A DNA stretch of 64,000 nt from Plastoroseomonas hellenica (GCF_018129085.1 NZ_JAAGBB010000002.1:62001-126000), one strand, 5' to 3'. Positions 1-8,663 are shown, counted from the stretch's first letter. Made by a program: numbers and translations. The notes: generated by a model from the sequence alone, not told the origin.

Positions 1-1
1 G

Positions 2-319
2 CTGATGCTGGCGGCGCGGGTGGACAAGGCGCTCGGCGAGCGGCTGCGGCAGGTGCTCGATTCCATCGTGGGCGATCGGAACCTGCGCTGGCGCCAGTTG
101 CTGCGGTTTCCCGATGTGCGGCGGGAGGAGCAGTTCCAGTACATGACGCTCTGCCTGCTCCGCGGCATGGCGATCCACGCGAGCTTCAACCGCGGCGACG
201 ACGTCAACGAAGCCGTCCTCGAAGCCTGGATCGAGATCGCGGACAAGCTGATCGCGATGGAGCGGCCTGGCGCGGGTGCGAAGTCCTCGAGGCGCGCGCG
301 GAAGCCGGTGCCGCGCTGA
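2..319 (+). CDS. TetR/AcrR-family regulator, C-terminal part (cut by window edge)
   Basis: The reading frame is open to the left edge, so the N-terminal helix-turn-helix is missing and only about 105 residues of the ligand/dimerisation half are visible. The helical pattern, with RWRQLLRFPDVRREEQFQY followed by a hydrophobic LLRGMAIHA segment and a basic tail (SSRRARKPVPR), resembles the C-terminal domain of TetR-type repressors. The family call rests on that pattern alone. The inducer and target are unknown; the divergent acetyltransferase or the gene left of the window are candidates. Confidence 0.55.
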   Translation: MMLAARVDKALGERLRQVLDSIVGDRNLRWRQLLRFPDVRREEQFQYMTLCLLRGMAIHASFNRGDDVNEAVLEAWIEIADKLIAMERPGAGAKSSRRARKPVPR

Positions 320-358
320 ACCTCAGGCTGGTATGCTCCGCCGCCGAGGCGCACGCGA

Positions 359-871
359 TCACAGGCGCTTTTCGAGCACGATGAACCGCAAGGCGCTGGG
401 CAGCCCCGCGTCGCCACCGCCGAGGCCGGCGGTATGTGCCTCTCGCCTGCCGGTTGGCCGATAGCCGCGACGCTCATACCAGGCGACCAGATCACGCCGC
501 GATTTGCTGACGACTATCCTCGCCTGGGTCGCGCTCCGGTCGGCGGCGAACTGCTCCGCATCTTCCAGCAGGGCGCGGCCGATCGCCGTTCTCCGGAACT
601 CCGACGCGACGGCCAGCATCGAGATCGTGCAGGCCCCCATATCGTTCATCTCCACGGCGATGCAGCCAAGTAGCATCGGGAAGGTGCCGGCCCTCCGCAC
701 CAGGATGATTGTCGAAGCCCTGCCGATCATGGCTGCGGCCTCCTCCGACGTCATGCCCGGAAGCGGTTCCGCCGCTTCGATCCCTCCTCGGCGCGGCAGG
801 CTCCAGTCAGCGCTGTCCAGGAGCTCCGCCACGGCTCGGGCATCGGCTGCCGTCGCAATCTCCGACCGCAT
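359..871 (-). CDS. GNAT-family N-acetyltransferase
   Basis: A 170-residue protein with a GCN5-related acetyltransferase fold, which moves an acetyl group from acetyl-CoA to an amine. The signature is the run LAVASEFRRTAIGRALLEDA (about residues 88-107), matching motif A with its R/Q-x-x-G-x-G/A pyrophosphate loop in the variant form RRTAIGRAL. The C-terminal WYERRGYRPTGRRE matches motif B. The ATG at 871 was chosen because a GGAGAAGG Shine-Dalgarno lies just upstream; a longer frame to 952 would add a low-complexity tail lacking homology. The substrate cannot be deduced. It may be co-transcribed behind the DedA-like gene, about 20 bp away on the same strand. Confidence 0.8.
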   Translation of the reverse strand: MRSEIATAADARAVAELLDSADWSLPRRGGIEAAEPLPGMTSEEAAAMIGRASTIILVRRAGTFPMLLGCIAVEMNDMGACTISMLAVASEFRRTAIGRALLEDAEQFAADRSATQARIVVSKSRRDLVAWYERRGYRPTGRREAHTAGLGGGDAGLPSALRFIVLEKRL

Positions 872-890
872 GACCTTCTCCTGCCAGCCG

Positions 891-1523
891 TTACTCGCGG
901 CTACGCATGGTCCCGGAACGCTTGCGGCGGCGCCATTGCCAGGCGAGCGCAAGGATCACCTCCGTCGCGAGAAGGAGGACCAGCACCTGGACGGCCAGGA
1001 TTGAGGCATTGGCGTTCGGTGCGATGGATGCCGCGACATGTCCGACGCCGATGAAGAGCATGTTCCAGACGGCGATCCCCGCCATCGTCGCGGCGGTGAA
1101 GGATCTCATGTCGGCGCGGAACAGTCCGGCGATCACCGGAGAGATCAAACGGACGGTCGGGACCAGTTGCGAACCAAAGACCAGAAGCCGCTGGTGGCCG
1201 CGGAAGGAGACGAGCACGCTGTCGACCCGCTTCGACGACATCCCGGCGAGGCGGCCGACGGTCGTCAGCAGCCGATGGCTCCGGTCTTCATTGAGGGCAA
1301 TGGTGAGTCCATAGAGCAGCAGGCACCCCGCAACACTGCCACCCATCGTTGCCGCAACGGCGGATGCCACCGGCCAGGCGCCGTCGGCGGCGGCGATGCC
1401 GATGGCGACGAGAACACCGTAGGAGGGCAGGATCGGCACGAAGCGCTCAGCCAGGCCAAGGGCGAAAAGGCCGGCGATGCCGTATGCCGCGATGCACGTC
1501 ATGAGGACGCCGAGCGGGTCCAT
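891..1523 (-). CDS. DedA/VTT-domain integral membrane protein
   Basis: A 210-residue protein with about five hydrophobic segments. The region ERFVPILPSYGVLVAIG near the N-terminus and FGSQLVPTVRLISPVIAGLFR in the middle match the E-x-x-x-P-x-P and G-R-x-x-P-x-x-R motifs of DedA/SNARE-associated (VTT) proteins; here the second motif reads SQLVPTVR. DedA proteins sit in the inner membrane and act in lipid (undecaprenyl phosphate or phospholipid) translocation and envelope homeostasis. The start at 1523 has GGGAG seven bases upstream. Next to it are two methyltransferases of the phospholipid N-methyltransferase type, so a shared role in membrane lipid handling is a plausible inference. Confidence 0.8.
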   Translation of the reverse strand: MDPLGVLMTCIAAYGIAGLFALGLAERFVPILPSYGVLVAIGIAAADGAWPVASAVAATMGGSVAGCLLLYGLTIALNEDRSHRLLTTVGRLAGMSSKRVDSVLVSFRGHQRLLVFGSQLVPTVRLISPVIAGLFRADMRSFTAATMAGIAVWNMLFIGVGHVAASIAPNANASILAVQVLVLLLATEVILALAWQWRRRKRSGTMRSRE

Positions 1524-1556
1524 GGGACACTCCCATCCTTTCAAAGCGGCTTGCCG

Positions 1557-2189
1557 CTACGCCTGATCCGGCGCCGTCCGCGGATGGAACGGATGCCCTG
1601 CGGCCAGGCGTGGCTGGCGCCGGCTGATGCGGTAGACCGCAGCGGGCGGGATATTGGCGAGTGCCCGGCCGATATGGGTCGCCTTCAGTCCCAGCCGGTC
1701 GAGCAGCGCACGCGGTATCGGACAGGTCGGGCCATAGGTGAATTGGTAGAAGGCGCCGTCCGGCCGCAGCTTGGCGAAAGCGCCGTCCAGGATGGCGATG
1801 ACCTTGCGCGGCGGCATCGACAGCACCGGCAGGCCGCTGACGACGGCACCGGCCGGCGTGCCGCCAAAGAGCTCGACGCCCTTCAGCCGGGAGGCATCCA
1901 TCCAGAGGGTGCGGGCACGCGGAAATCGGTGGTGCAGCTTGACCGCGAATTCCGATCCGTACTCGATCAGCGCCAGCTTCTCCTGCGCCACGCCCCGCGC
2001 AATCAGGGCGCGGGTGAAGGCGCCGGTGCCGGGCCCGAGCTCCACGACCGGCCCCGTCTCCGCGGAGATCTCCGAGGTGATGAGGCTCGACAAGGCTCGC
2101 CCGGACGGCAGCATCGCCGCAACGCGCAGCGGATTGCCGAGCCACGCCCGGAAGAAGCCGAATGCATCGGCGAAGGTGCTGTCGCTCAT
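1557..2189 (-). CDS. SAM-dependent methyltransferase, phospholipid N-methyltransferase-like
   Basis: A 210-residue class I methyltransferase. The SAM-binding motif I, VVELGPGTGAFT (residues 48-59), is intact and followed by the acidic strand ALIEYGSEF. The N-terminal FFRAWLGNPLRVAAMLPSG is typical of PmtA/KsgA-like phospholipid N-methyltransferases, which act on phosphatidylethanolamine at the membrane; substrate specificity here is inferred from that resemblance. Its ATG overlaps the stop of the upstream paralogue by four bases (ATGA), so the two are translationally coupled in one operon with the molybdenum hydroxylase genes upstream. Confidence 0.8.
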   Translation of the reverse strand: MSDSTFADAFGFFRAWLGNPLRVAAMLPSGRALSSLITSEISAETGPVVELGPGTGAFTRALIARGVAQEKLALIEYGSEFAVKLHHRFPRARTLWMDASRLKGVELFGGTPAGAVVSGLPVLSMPPRKVIAILDGAFAKLRPDGAFYQFTYGPTCPIPRALLDRLGLKATHIGRALANIPPAAVYRISRRQPRLAAGHPFHPRTAPDQA

Positions 2190-2860
2190 CGGTCCGCCCC
2201 TGGTCTATCGTTGTGATCGGCATCGTCATGTCGAAGCCTGTCGTCCGGCTTCGGCGCGGCGCCCATCGCGCCGCCATGGCGCGCGAGCCGGTAGGTCCAC
2301 ACCCGCGCCGGCCAGAGATTCCACCAGAACAGCCCCGCTGCCCTTGCCCGAAGCCCGCGCCTTGGCATCGGAATGGGAGAGCGCGGGATGCCGGCGATCT
2401 GGACGAAGGGCGCGCCTGACAACGCGGCATGCAGGCAGCCCAGCACCAGGCGCAGCCGCTGTCGTGCCGGACGGAGCATCAGAGGCGTGCCGGAGACGAT
2501 GGCAGCCGCGGGCTGCCGCAGCCTTCGCAGCAGGCCCGGCGCGGCATAGGCATCCGTCTGCACCACCCGGGCGGCAGGCCAGCGCCTGCGCAGCGACGCG
2601 CAAAGCCTGGGATCGGCCTCGATCAGCACGAGGCGCGCGGGGATCACCCCGTGCTCCACGAGCGCTGCCGTCATGGCGCCGATGCCGGGCCAGAGCACGA
2701 CCACCGGCCCGGATCGGCCGGGATCGATCCGCGCCGCCACCGCCCGCGCCAGTGCGGGGCCGGTCCAGTCGAACATGTCGTCGTCCAGAGCACTGGGCCG
2801 GGCCCGGAGGAGGACGCCGCCGGTGCACCGCGGCAACTGCGCGCCAGGGACGGAACTCAT
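2186..2860 (-). CDS. Degenerate methyltransferase paralogue
   Basis: A 224-residue protein that aligns with the product of the next gene (1557-2189). VVVLWPGIGAMT (about residues 53-64) corresponds to VVELGPGTGAFT, LVLIEADPRL to LALIEYGSEF, and AAIVSGTPLM to GAVVSGLPVL. The motif I acidic residue is V and the first glycine is W, so SAM binding is doubtful. The N-terminal lipid-enzyme signature is also missing, and a basic, tryptophan-rich C-terminus (FWWNLWPARVWTYRLAR) is unique to it. It probably arose by duplication and divergence, and may be a partner or pseudoenzyme of the intact copy. It overlaps both neighbours by four bases. Confidence 0.65.
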   Translation of the reverse strand: MSSVPGAQLPRCTGGVLLRARPSALDDDMFDWTGPALARAVAARIDPGRSGPVVVLWPGIGAMTAALVEHGVIPARLVLIEADPRLCASLRRRWPAARVVQTDAYAAPGLLRRLRQPAAAIVSGTPLMLRPARQRLRLVLGCLHAALSGAPFVQIAGIPRSPIPMPRRGLRARAAGLFWWNLWPARVWTYRLARHGGAMGAAPKPDDRLRHDDADHNDRPGADR

Positions 2861-5181
2861 GCCGCGTTCTCGCGCAGGACGCTGCGGGTGCGCCTCTCGC
2901 CGATGGTCTCGGTGACCGCGAGCGGCAGCGAGCGCAGGCGACGACCGGTGGCGGCGTGGATCGCGTTGGCGATGGCCGCGGCGACCGGGACGATGCCGGG
3001 CTCGCCGGCCCCGCCCGGTGGCAGGTCGCTCGGCACCATCTCCACCACCACCTCGGGCGCGTTGCGAAGCCGCTGCATGGGGAAGTCGTGGAAGTTCGAT
3101 TCCACCACGGCGCCGTCTTCGATGGTGATGGCGCTCATCAGCGCCGTGGTGACGCCGAAGAGGATGCCGCCTTCCATCTGCGCGGCCACGGCATCGGGGT
3201 TCACGACGATGCCGACGTCGATCGCGCAGAACACACGGTCGACGGTGACCTCGCCATCGGCCGCCACGGTGACCTCGGCGACCTGGGCCACCACGCTCTC
3301 ATAGGCTTCCTCGATGGCGATGCCGCGTCCGCGCCCGGGCGGCATGGGCATGCCCCACCCGGCCAAGGCCGCCACGCGGTTCAGCACGGCGAGGTGGCGG
3401 GGGCTGTCGCGCAGCAGTGCCCGCCGATAGGCCACCGGGTCCGCCCCCGCAGCGGCCGCGCATTCGTCGACGAAGGATTCGGCGAAGAAGGTGTTGAAGG
3501 AAAAGCCGTTCGAGCGCCAGGCGCCGATCGGCATGTGGCTTGGCACATGCTGGCTGCGCACGCGCCGGTTCGGGAAGCTGTAATGGGCCTTGTCCAACCC
3601 CTCGAGCGTGAACCGGTCGCCGCGCGCGCTGCCGCCATTGCCGAAGGGGAGATTGCGGCTGGCTGCGGATTGCTGCATCGCCTGGGCGGCGACGCGGGCA
3701 TCATAGGCGATGGGCAGGCCGTCCGGCCCGAGGGCCGCGCGCAGCCGGGCGGCGGCATGGCTGCGGAACACGCCGCGCCCGATATCCTCCTCCCGCGACC
3801 ACATCAGCTTGACGGGACGTCCCCGGTGCCGCGCCGCCAGGAAGGCCGCCTGGACAACCACGTCCATTTCGCTCCGGCGTCCGAAGGCACCGCCATTCAT
3901 GGTGATGTGGCAGGTGACGGAAGATGGATCGACATTAGCCAGGCCGGCGCCCCTGTTGACGCCCCAGCGCATGAACAGCGGCGACTGCGAGGGACACCAG
4001 GCTTCGGCGGCGCCATCGCCATGGATGATGACGGTCGCGTTCATCGGCTCCATGCAGGCATGGGCCAGGAAAGGGGCCGTGTAGGTCGCTTCGACCACCC
4101 GCGCCGCGCCGGGCCGGAAACCCGCTTCGACATCGCCCTCCGCCAGATGGATATACGGGTCGTCGCTGTCGAGCGCGGCGTGAAGCGACGCGGCGAGGCC
4201 AGCGCTCGTCACCCCGTCCGCTTCGGTGCGCGTCCACTGGACGTCCAGACGCTGTGCCGCCGCCTCGGCCTGCCACCAGGAGCCCGCGACCACCGCCACG
4301 CTCCGCCCGTCGATGACGGCGACGTCGATGACGCCCGGCTGGGCGCGGACCTCGGCCGCATTGACCAGGCGCGCAACGCCCGCCCCGAACACAGGTGCCT
4401 GTCGGATCGCCGCGTGCAGCATGTTCGGCAGCACCACATCGGCGCCGAACACCGGCTCTCCCCTGACCTTGCCGGGCAGGTCGACGCGGGGCTGCGACCG
4501 GCCGATCAGTCGCCAGGCGGAAGCCGGCCTGAGGACGGGCTCGCGCGGCGGCGGCACCGCGGCGGCATCGCGTGTGAGAGCGCCATAGGGGATGCTGCGA
4601 CGGGAGGCGCCGTGGTGGACGAAGCCGTCGGAGGTGGTGAGTTCGCCAACCGGCACGCCCAGGCGCGCGGCGCCTGCCGTGACCAGCATGTGGCGCGCCG
4701 CGGCACCCGCGATGCGCATGGGGAACCACAGGCCCATCGTCGAGCTGGAGCCAGCGGTGTTCATCAGGGGCAGCAGGCCCAGCGCACGCTTGGCCGCCCA
4801 CATGACGGGGCCATGCGCATCTTCTGGGCGTGTCCGCAGCGGCGCGGCGTAGTTGGTGTAGACCGCCAGTTGCTCGACCGGGTGCTCGACGCTGATGAGG
4901 TCGTCGAAGGGGATGTCCAGCTCCTCGGCCACCAGCATGGCGAGCCCGGTGTGGATGCCCTGGCCCATCTCAGTCCGCGGTGCCTGGATCACCACGCGGC
5001 CGTCGGCGTGGACGGCGACAAAGGCGTTGAGCACCGCGCGATTGCCGTCGACGAAGCCGTCAGGCCCGTCCATGTCGACGGTCGCGAGATAGCCGACACC
5101 ACCCACGGCGGCGACCAGGGCGGTGCCGCCCACGGCCGCGCCGGTGAAGAGGAAGCCGCGGCGGGAGAGGAAGCGGGGCAT
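2857..5181 (-). CDS. Molybdopterin-dependent aldehyde oxidase/hydroxylase large subunit (IorB-like, Tat-exported)
   Basis: A 774-residue xanthine-oxidase-family molybdenum subunit like the beta subunit of isoquinoline 1-oxidoreductase, which hydroxylates N-heterocycles or oxidises aldehydes using water. The N-terminus SRRGFLFTGAAVGG is a twin-arginine signal, so the folded enzyme should reach the periplasm. EMGQGIHTGLAMLVAEEL and NGGAFGRRSEMD are molybdopterin-binding stretches; the C-terminal GGAGEPG holds the conserved active-site glutamate. The ATG at 5181 has GAGGAG upstream and sits 10 bp after the iron-sulfur gene. The electron acceptor (usually a cytochrome c subunit) is not encoded nearby, and the substrate is unknown. 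Confidence 0.85.
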   Translation of the reverse strand: MPRFLSRRGFLFTGAAVGGTALVAAVGGVGYLATVDMDGPDGFVDGNRAVLNAFVAVHADGRVVIQAPRTEMGQGIHTGLAMLVAEELDIPFDDLISVEHPVEQLAVYTNYAAPLRTRPEDAHGPVMWAAKRALGLLPLMNTAGSSSTMGLWFPMRIAGAAARHMLVTAGAARLGVPVGELTTSDGFVHHGASRRSIPYGALTRDAAAVPPPREPVLRPASAWRLIGRSQPRVDLPGKVRGEPVFGADVVLPNMLHAAIRQAPVFGAGVARLVNAAEVRAQPGVIDVAVIDGRSVAVVAGSWWQAEAAAQRLDVQWTRTEADGVTSAGLAASLHAALDSDDPYIHLAEGDVEAGFRPGAARVVEATYTAPFLAHACMEPMNATVIIHGDGAAEAWCPSQSPLFMRWGVNRGAGLANVDPSSVTCHITMNGGAFGRRSEMDVVVQAAFLAARHRGRPVKLMWSREEDIGRGVFRSHAAARLRAALGPDGLPIAYDARVAAQAMQQSAASRNLPFGNGGSARGDRFTLEGLDKAHYSFPNRRVRSQHVPSHMPIGAWRSNGFSFNTFFAESFVDECAAAAGADPVAYRRALLRDSPRHLAVLNRVAALAGWGMPMPPGRGRGIAIEEAYESVVAQVAEVTVAADGEVTVDRVFCAIDVGIVVNPDAVAAQMEGGILFGVTTALMSAITIEDGAVVESNFHDFPMQRLRNAPEVVVEMVPSDLPPGGAGEPGIVPVAAAIANAIHAATGRRLRSLPLAVTETIGERRTRSVLRENAA

Positions 5182-5191
5182 GGCGGGCTCC

Positions 5192-5686
5192 TCAGCCCTG
5201 GGCCTGCGCCGCGGCGGCACGATGGATGGCGCGACGGATGCGCGGATGGGTGCCGCAGCGGCAGATGTTGGTGATGGCCTCGTCGATCTCCGCGTCGGTG
5301 GGCCGGGGCGTGTGCGCCAGCAGCGCCGTGGTGGCGATGAGGAAGCCCGGCTGGCAGAAGCCGCATTGCGGCACCTGCTCGTCGAGCCAGGCCTGTTGCA
5401 CGACGGACAGCGTGCCGTCCGCACGCGCGAGGCCTTCCACCGTCACCACCGATGCACCGGCGATCGCGCCGAGAGCGACCGTGCAGGAGGGCGTCGACTC
5501 GCCGTCGATCAGGACGCGGCAGGCACCGCATTGGGCGACGCCGCAGCCGTATTTGGGGCCAAGCAGGCCCAGATCTTCGCGCAACACCCACAGGAGGGGC
5601 TTGTCGTCTTTCCCGGAGATATCCACGGGAGAGCCGTTGACCGTGAGGGACACCATGATGGCCTCTGCTGTCTCGCTGCTGCTCAT
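5192..5686 (-). CDS. (2Fe-2S)-binding subunit of molybdenum hydroxylase (IorA-like)
   Basis: A 164-residue small subunit with two iron-sulfur sites. The N-terminal plant-ferredoxin-like cluster has CGVAQCGAC and a later PSC; the helical C-terminal cluster has CGFC and CRC in the expected spacing. It passes electrons from the molybdenum centre of the protein encoded just downstream. It has no signal peptide and would be carried out with the Tat-tagged partner. The start at 5686 gives a 10-residue leader without a clear Shine-Dalgarno; the internal ATG at 5656 has AGAGG nearby and is a realistic alternative. Confidence 0.88.
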   Translation of the reverse strand: MSSSETAEAIMVSLTVNGSPVDISGKDDKPLLWVLREDLGLLGPKYGCGVAQCGACRVLIDGESTPSCTVALGAIAGASVVTVEGLARADGTLSVVQQAWLDEQVPQCGFCQPGFLIATTALLAHTPRPTDAEIDEAITNICRCGTHPRIRRAIHRAAAAQAQG

Positions 5687-5740
5687 GCGCCGTCGGAAAG
5701 AACCGCGGCGAAATTCCGAGGGATCGCTGACTGCGATTGG

Positions 5741-6655
5741 TTACTCGAAGCGGGCTTTGGTCAGCCTCTCGGAGATCTGCCAAAGGCGCGCAGCCGCGGC
5801 GGCGTCCTTGGCCAGCGGCGGCACCTTCGCTTCCGCCGGATGCCCGCGCATCTCGCTCATCTTGTCCGGGCCGTAGTAGGTGCCGCCCCGCGCCTCGGGT
5901 GAGGTGGCGGCGAACAGCGTCGGGAGCGCGCCCTGATCGGCCGGCTGGAACAGGAACCACAGGAATGTGCGGGCCATGCCGGGAGCGCTCCAGCGACCGG
6001 CGCCGTTGTGCAGAAGGTCCGTCCGCGAGATGCCGGGATGAGCGGCGGCGCTGGCGATCCCCCAGCCATCGCGGTCGCTGCGGCGCTGAAGCTCGAGCGC
6101 GAACACGAGTTGCGCGAGCTTCGATTGGCCATAGACCGCCATCGGCTGGTATCGGCGCTGCGCCTGGAGATCGTCGAAGTCGATTTTGGCACTGCGCGCC
6201 GCGAGGCTGGAGACCGTCACCACGCGGGGCTTGCTGCCCTCCCGGAGCAGGGGGAGGAGCTGCGCCGTCAAGGCGAAGTGACCGAGATAGTTGGTGCCGA
6301 ACTGCAGTTCGAAACCGTCAGCGGTTTCCTGCCGCTTCGGCGGCGTCATCACCGCGGCGTTGTTGATGAGCACGTCGAGACTGGTGCGCTTCGCCCGAAT
6401 TCTCTCTCCGAAGACGGCGATCGACGCCAGGTTCGCGAGGTCCAGCTGCTCGAAGCTGACCTTCGCGTCGGGGACAGCCTTGCGGATAAGGCCTATCGCC
6501 TCGGTGCCCTTGGCGGTGTTCCGGCCGGCCAAGATCACCTCCGCACCGGCACGGGCGAGGGCCAAGGTATCCTCGAAGCCGAGGCCGCCCGTGCCGGTGA
6601 CGACGACGGAGCGTCCTCGCTGGGGCGGAATGTCGGCTGTGGTCCATTTTGCCAT
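5741..6655 (-). CDS. Short-chain dehydrogenase/reductase (retinol-dehydrogenase-like)
   Basis: A 304-residue NAD(P)-dependent oxidoreductase. It has the Rossmann motif TGTGGLGFE (a variant of TGxxxGIG) near residue 20, NNAAVM, the catalytic serine in VTVSSLAARS and the YGQSK active-site tyrosine/lysine. Length and the long C-terminal segment with YYGPDKMSEMRG match the retinol-dehydrogenase/protochlorophyllide-reductase-like SDR branch; the substrate is not predictable. It is transcribed from a strong promoter with an overlapping palindrome (6721-6749), and a TetR gene lies divergently, suggesting induction by a small hydrophobic molecule. Confidence 0.85.
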   Translation of the reverse strand: MAKWTTADIPPQRGRSVVVTGTGGLGFEDTLALARAGAEVILAGRNTAKGTEAIGLIRKAVPDAKVSFEQLDLANLASIAVFGERIRAKRTSLDVLINNAAVMTPPKRQETADGFELQFGTNYLGHFALTAQLLPLLREGSKPRVVTVSSLAARSAKIDFDDLQAQRRYQPMAVYGQSKLAQLVFALELQRRSDRDGWGIASAAAHPGISRTDLLHNGAGRWSAPGMARTFLWFLFQPADQGALPTLFAATSPEARGGTYYGPDKMSEMRGHPAEAKVPPLAKDAAAAARLWQISERLTKARFE

Positions 6656-6720
6656 GTCGCTGTCCTTGCTGGGGCGCCTTGCCAGCCCGGGCGAGGCTTC
6701 CTGCCGCCTTGCCGAAACTT

Positions 6721-6749
6721 AATATATAGAAGAGTGACTAGTCAGTCAA
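6721..6749 (-). promoter_or_regulatory. Promoter of the SDR gene with overlapping TetR-type operator
   Basis: On the minus strand a -35 TTGACT (6744-6749) is followed by a 17-base spacer and a -10 TATATT (6721-6726), close to sigma-70 consensus and strikingly AT-rich for this genome. The perfect palindrome TGACTAGTCA (6735-6744) runs from the last base of the -35 box into the spacer; the arm TAGTCAGTCAA is the style of half-site bound by TetR repressors. Binding there would block RNA polymerase. The SDR start lies 66 bases downstream. The rest of the 6656-7016 intergenic stretch shows nothing else clear. Confidence 0.7.
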
Positions 6750-7016
6750 TAAGGGAGCAGGATTGCCCCGCTTCAAGGACCCAATTTCCTGGCTGGGCAT
6801 CAAAGGAGCCGAGGACGTTGGAATGCGCTGCGACGGTGCAGACCGCGCGCGGCACGCCGCCGCGTCCGTCGAGCATGCAAGGCGGGGTGACGCTGCGGCA
6901 TGGGCGGGATAGGCCTGGGCTGATGTAGGCGGCAGGGCTGATCCACGGCTGACCTATAAGTCTAATTGCGCGACCAGACACTCTCTTATGTGTTACGGAA
7001 TGTGAGGACGAGCGGC

Positions 7017-7583
7017 ATGGCGAGGCCGAGAAGCGACGAACGGCGAAGCGCAATCCTGGCGGCGGCGATCCGCGTCATCGCCGCCGAGGGGCCGAGTGCG
7101 GCGACGGCGGCGATCGCCAAGGAAGCCGGCGTCTCCAACGGCTCACTCTTCACCTACTTCGGGACGAAGGCCGACTTGCTGAACCAGCTCTATCTGGACA
7201 TCAAGAAGGAGATGGGCGCCGTCATCCTGGAAGGGCTTTCGACCGAAAGCGACCTCCGCAGCCAGATGCTCCACGTGTGGCGCCATTGGCTCCGCTGGGC
7301 TATGTCCTGCTCTGAAAAGCGCCGGGTTCTCGCGCATCTGAACGTATCGGACGATATCACCCCGGAGACCCGAAAAGTCGGCCACCAGGCCATGGTCGGC
7401 ATCGAGGCGCTGCTGGAGCGGAGCCGCCAAAGCGGCGCGCTGCGCAATGCTCCACTCATATTCGTCGCGGCGCTGGTGAACTCGATTGCGGATACGACGA
7501 TCGACTTCATGATAAGGGATCCCGCCAATGCCGGCGCGCATTGCGATGTCGGCTTCGAGGCGGCATGGAAGGTGCTCTCGTAG
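7017..7583 (+). CDS. TetR/AcrR-family transcriptional regulator
   Basis: A 188-residue repressor. The N-terminal DNA-binding domain includes RRSAILAAAIRVIAAEG and the recognition helix region AIAKEAGVSNGSLFTYFGTKADLLNQLY (about residues 35-62), a textbook TetR helix-turn-helix ending in YF-x-x-K. The C-terminal half is the ligand-binding domain. The start at 7017 has GAGGA upstream; an in-frame start at 6966 would add 17 unrelated residues. It is divergent from the SDR at 5741-6655, whose promoter carries a TetR-style palindrome, so that gene is the best predicted target. Confidence 0.88.
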   Translation: MARPRSDERRSAILAAAIRVIAAEGPSAATAAIAKEAGVSNGSLFTYFGTKADLLNQLYLDIKKEMGAVILEGLSTESDLRSQMLHVWRHWLRWAMSCSEKRRVLAHLNVSDDITPETRKVGHQAMVGIEALLERSRQSGALRNAPLIFVAALVNSIADTTIDFMIRDPANAGAHCDVGFEAAWKVLS

Positions 7584-7600
7584 TGTCCTGAGTGGCCCGC

Positions 7601-8635
7601 CTACACCGCCGGCGGGTTGAGCCGCGCGAAGCCCTCCTGCCGGTAGTAGGGAAAGTAGGGGTAGGGCGCGGTGACGGCGCTCGCCGCATCGAGCCGCGCG
7701 ACCTGCTCCTGCGTCAGCGACCAGCCGACGGCGCCGAGATTCTGGCGGAGCTGCGCCTCGTTGCGCGCGCCGATGATCACCGAGGCGACGGTCGGGCGCC
7801 GCAGCAGCCAGTTGATGGCGATCTGCGGCACGCTCCGGCCGGTCTCCTCGGCCAGCGCATCGAGCACGTCGATGATGTCGTAGAGCTTCGCGTCATCCAC
7901 GGGAGGGCCGAGCGTCGCCGTCTCGTGCAGCCGGCTGCCCTCCGGCAGCGGCTGACCGCGGCGGATCTTGCCGGTCAAGCGGCCCCAGCCCAGCGGGCTC
8001 CAGGCGAGCGCGCCGACGCCCTGGTCGAGGCCGAGCGGCATCAGCTCCCACTCATAGTCGCGCCCGACGAGCGAATAGTAGACCTGATGCGCGACATGGC
8101 GCGGCCAGCCATGCCGGTCCGCCAGCGCCAGCGACTTCATGAGCTGCCAGCCGGCGAAGTTGGACGCGCCGATGTAGCGGAGCTTGCCGGCGCGGATCAG
8201 CGCATCCAGCGTCGACAGCACCTCCTCGATCGGCGTGCGGGCATCGAAGGCGTGGAGTTGCAGCAGGTCGATGTAATCGGTGCCGAGGCGGCGCAGCGCA
8301 TCCTCGACCGCGCGGATCAGGCGCGGGCGGGAGGAGCCGGCATCGTTCGGCCCGTCGCCCATCGGCAGCGACGTCTTGGTGGAGATGATCACCTGGTCGC
8401 GCCGGCCCTTGATCGCCTCGCCCAGCACCGTCTCCGACGCGCCGTTGGAATAGACATCGGCGGTGTCGAAGAGAGAGACGCCGGCGTCGAGGCAGATATC
8501 GACCAGGCGGCGGGCTTCCGTTGCATCGGTGGTGCCCCAGGCGCCGAACAGCGGCCCGCTGCCGCCGAAGGTGCCGGCGCCGAAGCTGAGCGCCGGGACC
8601 CTGAGGCCGGAGGCGCCGAGATGACGGTATTCCAT
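7601..8635 (-). CDS. Aldo/keto reductase
   Basis: A 344-residue NADPH-dependent carbonyl reductase with the (alpha/beta)8 fold. FDTADVYSNGASE carries the catalytic Asp and Tyr, ISTKTSL the Lys, and LLQLHAFD the His. The C-terminal VIIGARNEAQLRQNL binds the cofactor 2'-phosphate region. It belongs to the AKR branch of YghZ/YajO-type enzymes that act on small aldehydes; the substrate is unknown. The ATG at 8635 has AGGAC upstream. It ends 17 bp from the TetR gene's stop (convergent) and is 28 bp downstream of the MFS gene, so the two are probably one operon controlled by the divergent LysR. Confidence 0.9.
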   Translation of the reverse strand: MEYRHLGASGLRVPALSFGAGTFGGSGPLFGAWGTTDATEARRLVDICLDAGVSLFDTADVYSNGASETVLGEAIKGRRDQVIISTKTSLPMGDGPNDAGSSRPRLIRAVEDALRRLGTDYIDLLQLHAFDARTPIEEVLSTLDALIRAGKLRYIGASNFAGWQLMKSLALADRHGWPRHVAHQVYYSLVGRDYEWELMPLGLDQGVGALAWSPLGWGRLTGKIRRGQPLPEGSRLHETATLGPPVDDAKLYDIIDVLDALAEETGRSVPQIAINWLLRRPTVASVIIGARNEAQLRQNLGAVGWSLTQEQVARLDAASAVTAPYPYFPYYRQEGFARLNPPAV

Positions 8636-8663
8636 GATGTGCAGTCCTGATGACGGAGGGGAT

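Noticed and set aside
1771-5274. A very long open frame on the plus strand across the methyltransferase and molybdenum hydroxylase genes
   Set aside because: It is antisense to genes with clear motifs; its protein is Arg/Ala/His-rich low complexity with no family signature, typical of GC-rich shadow frames.
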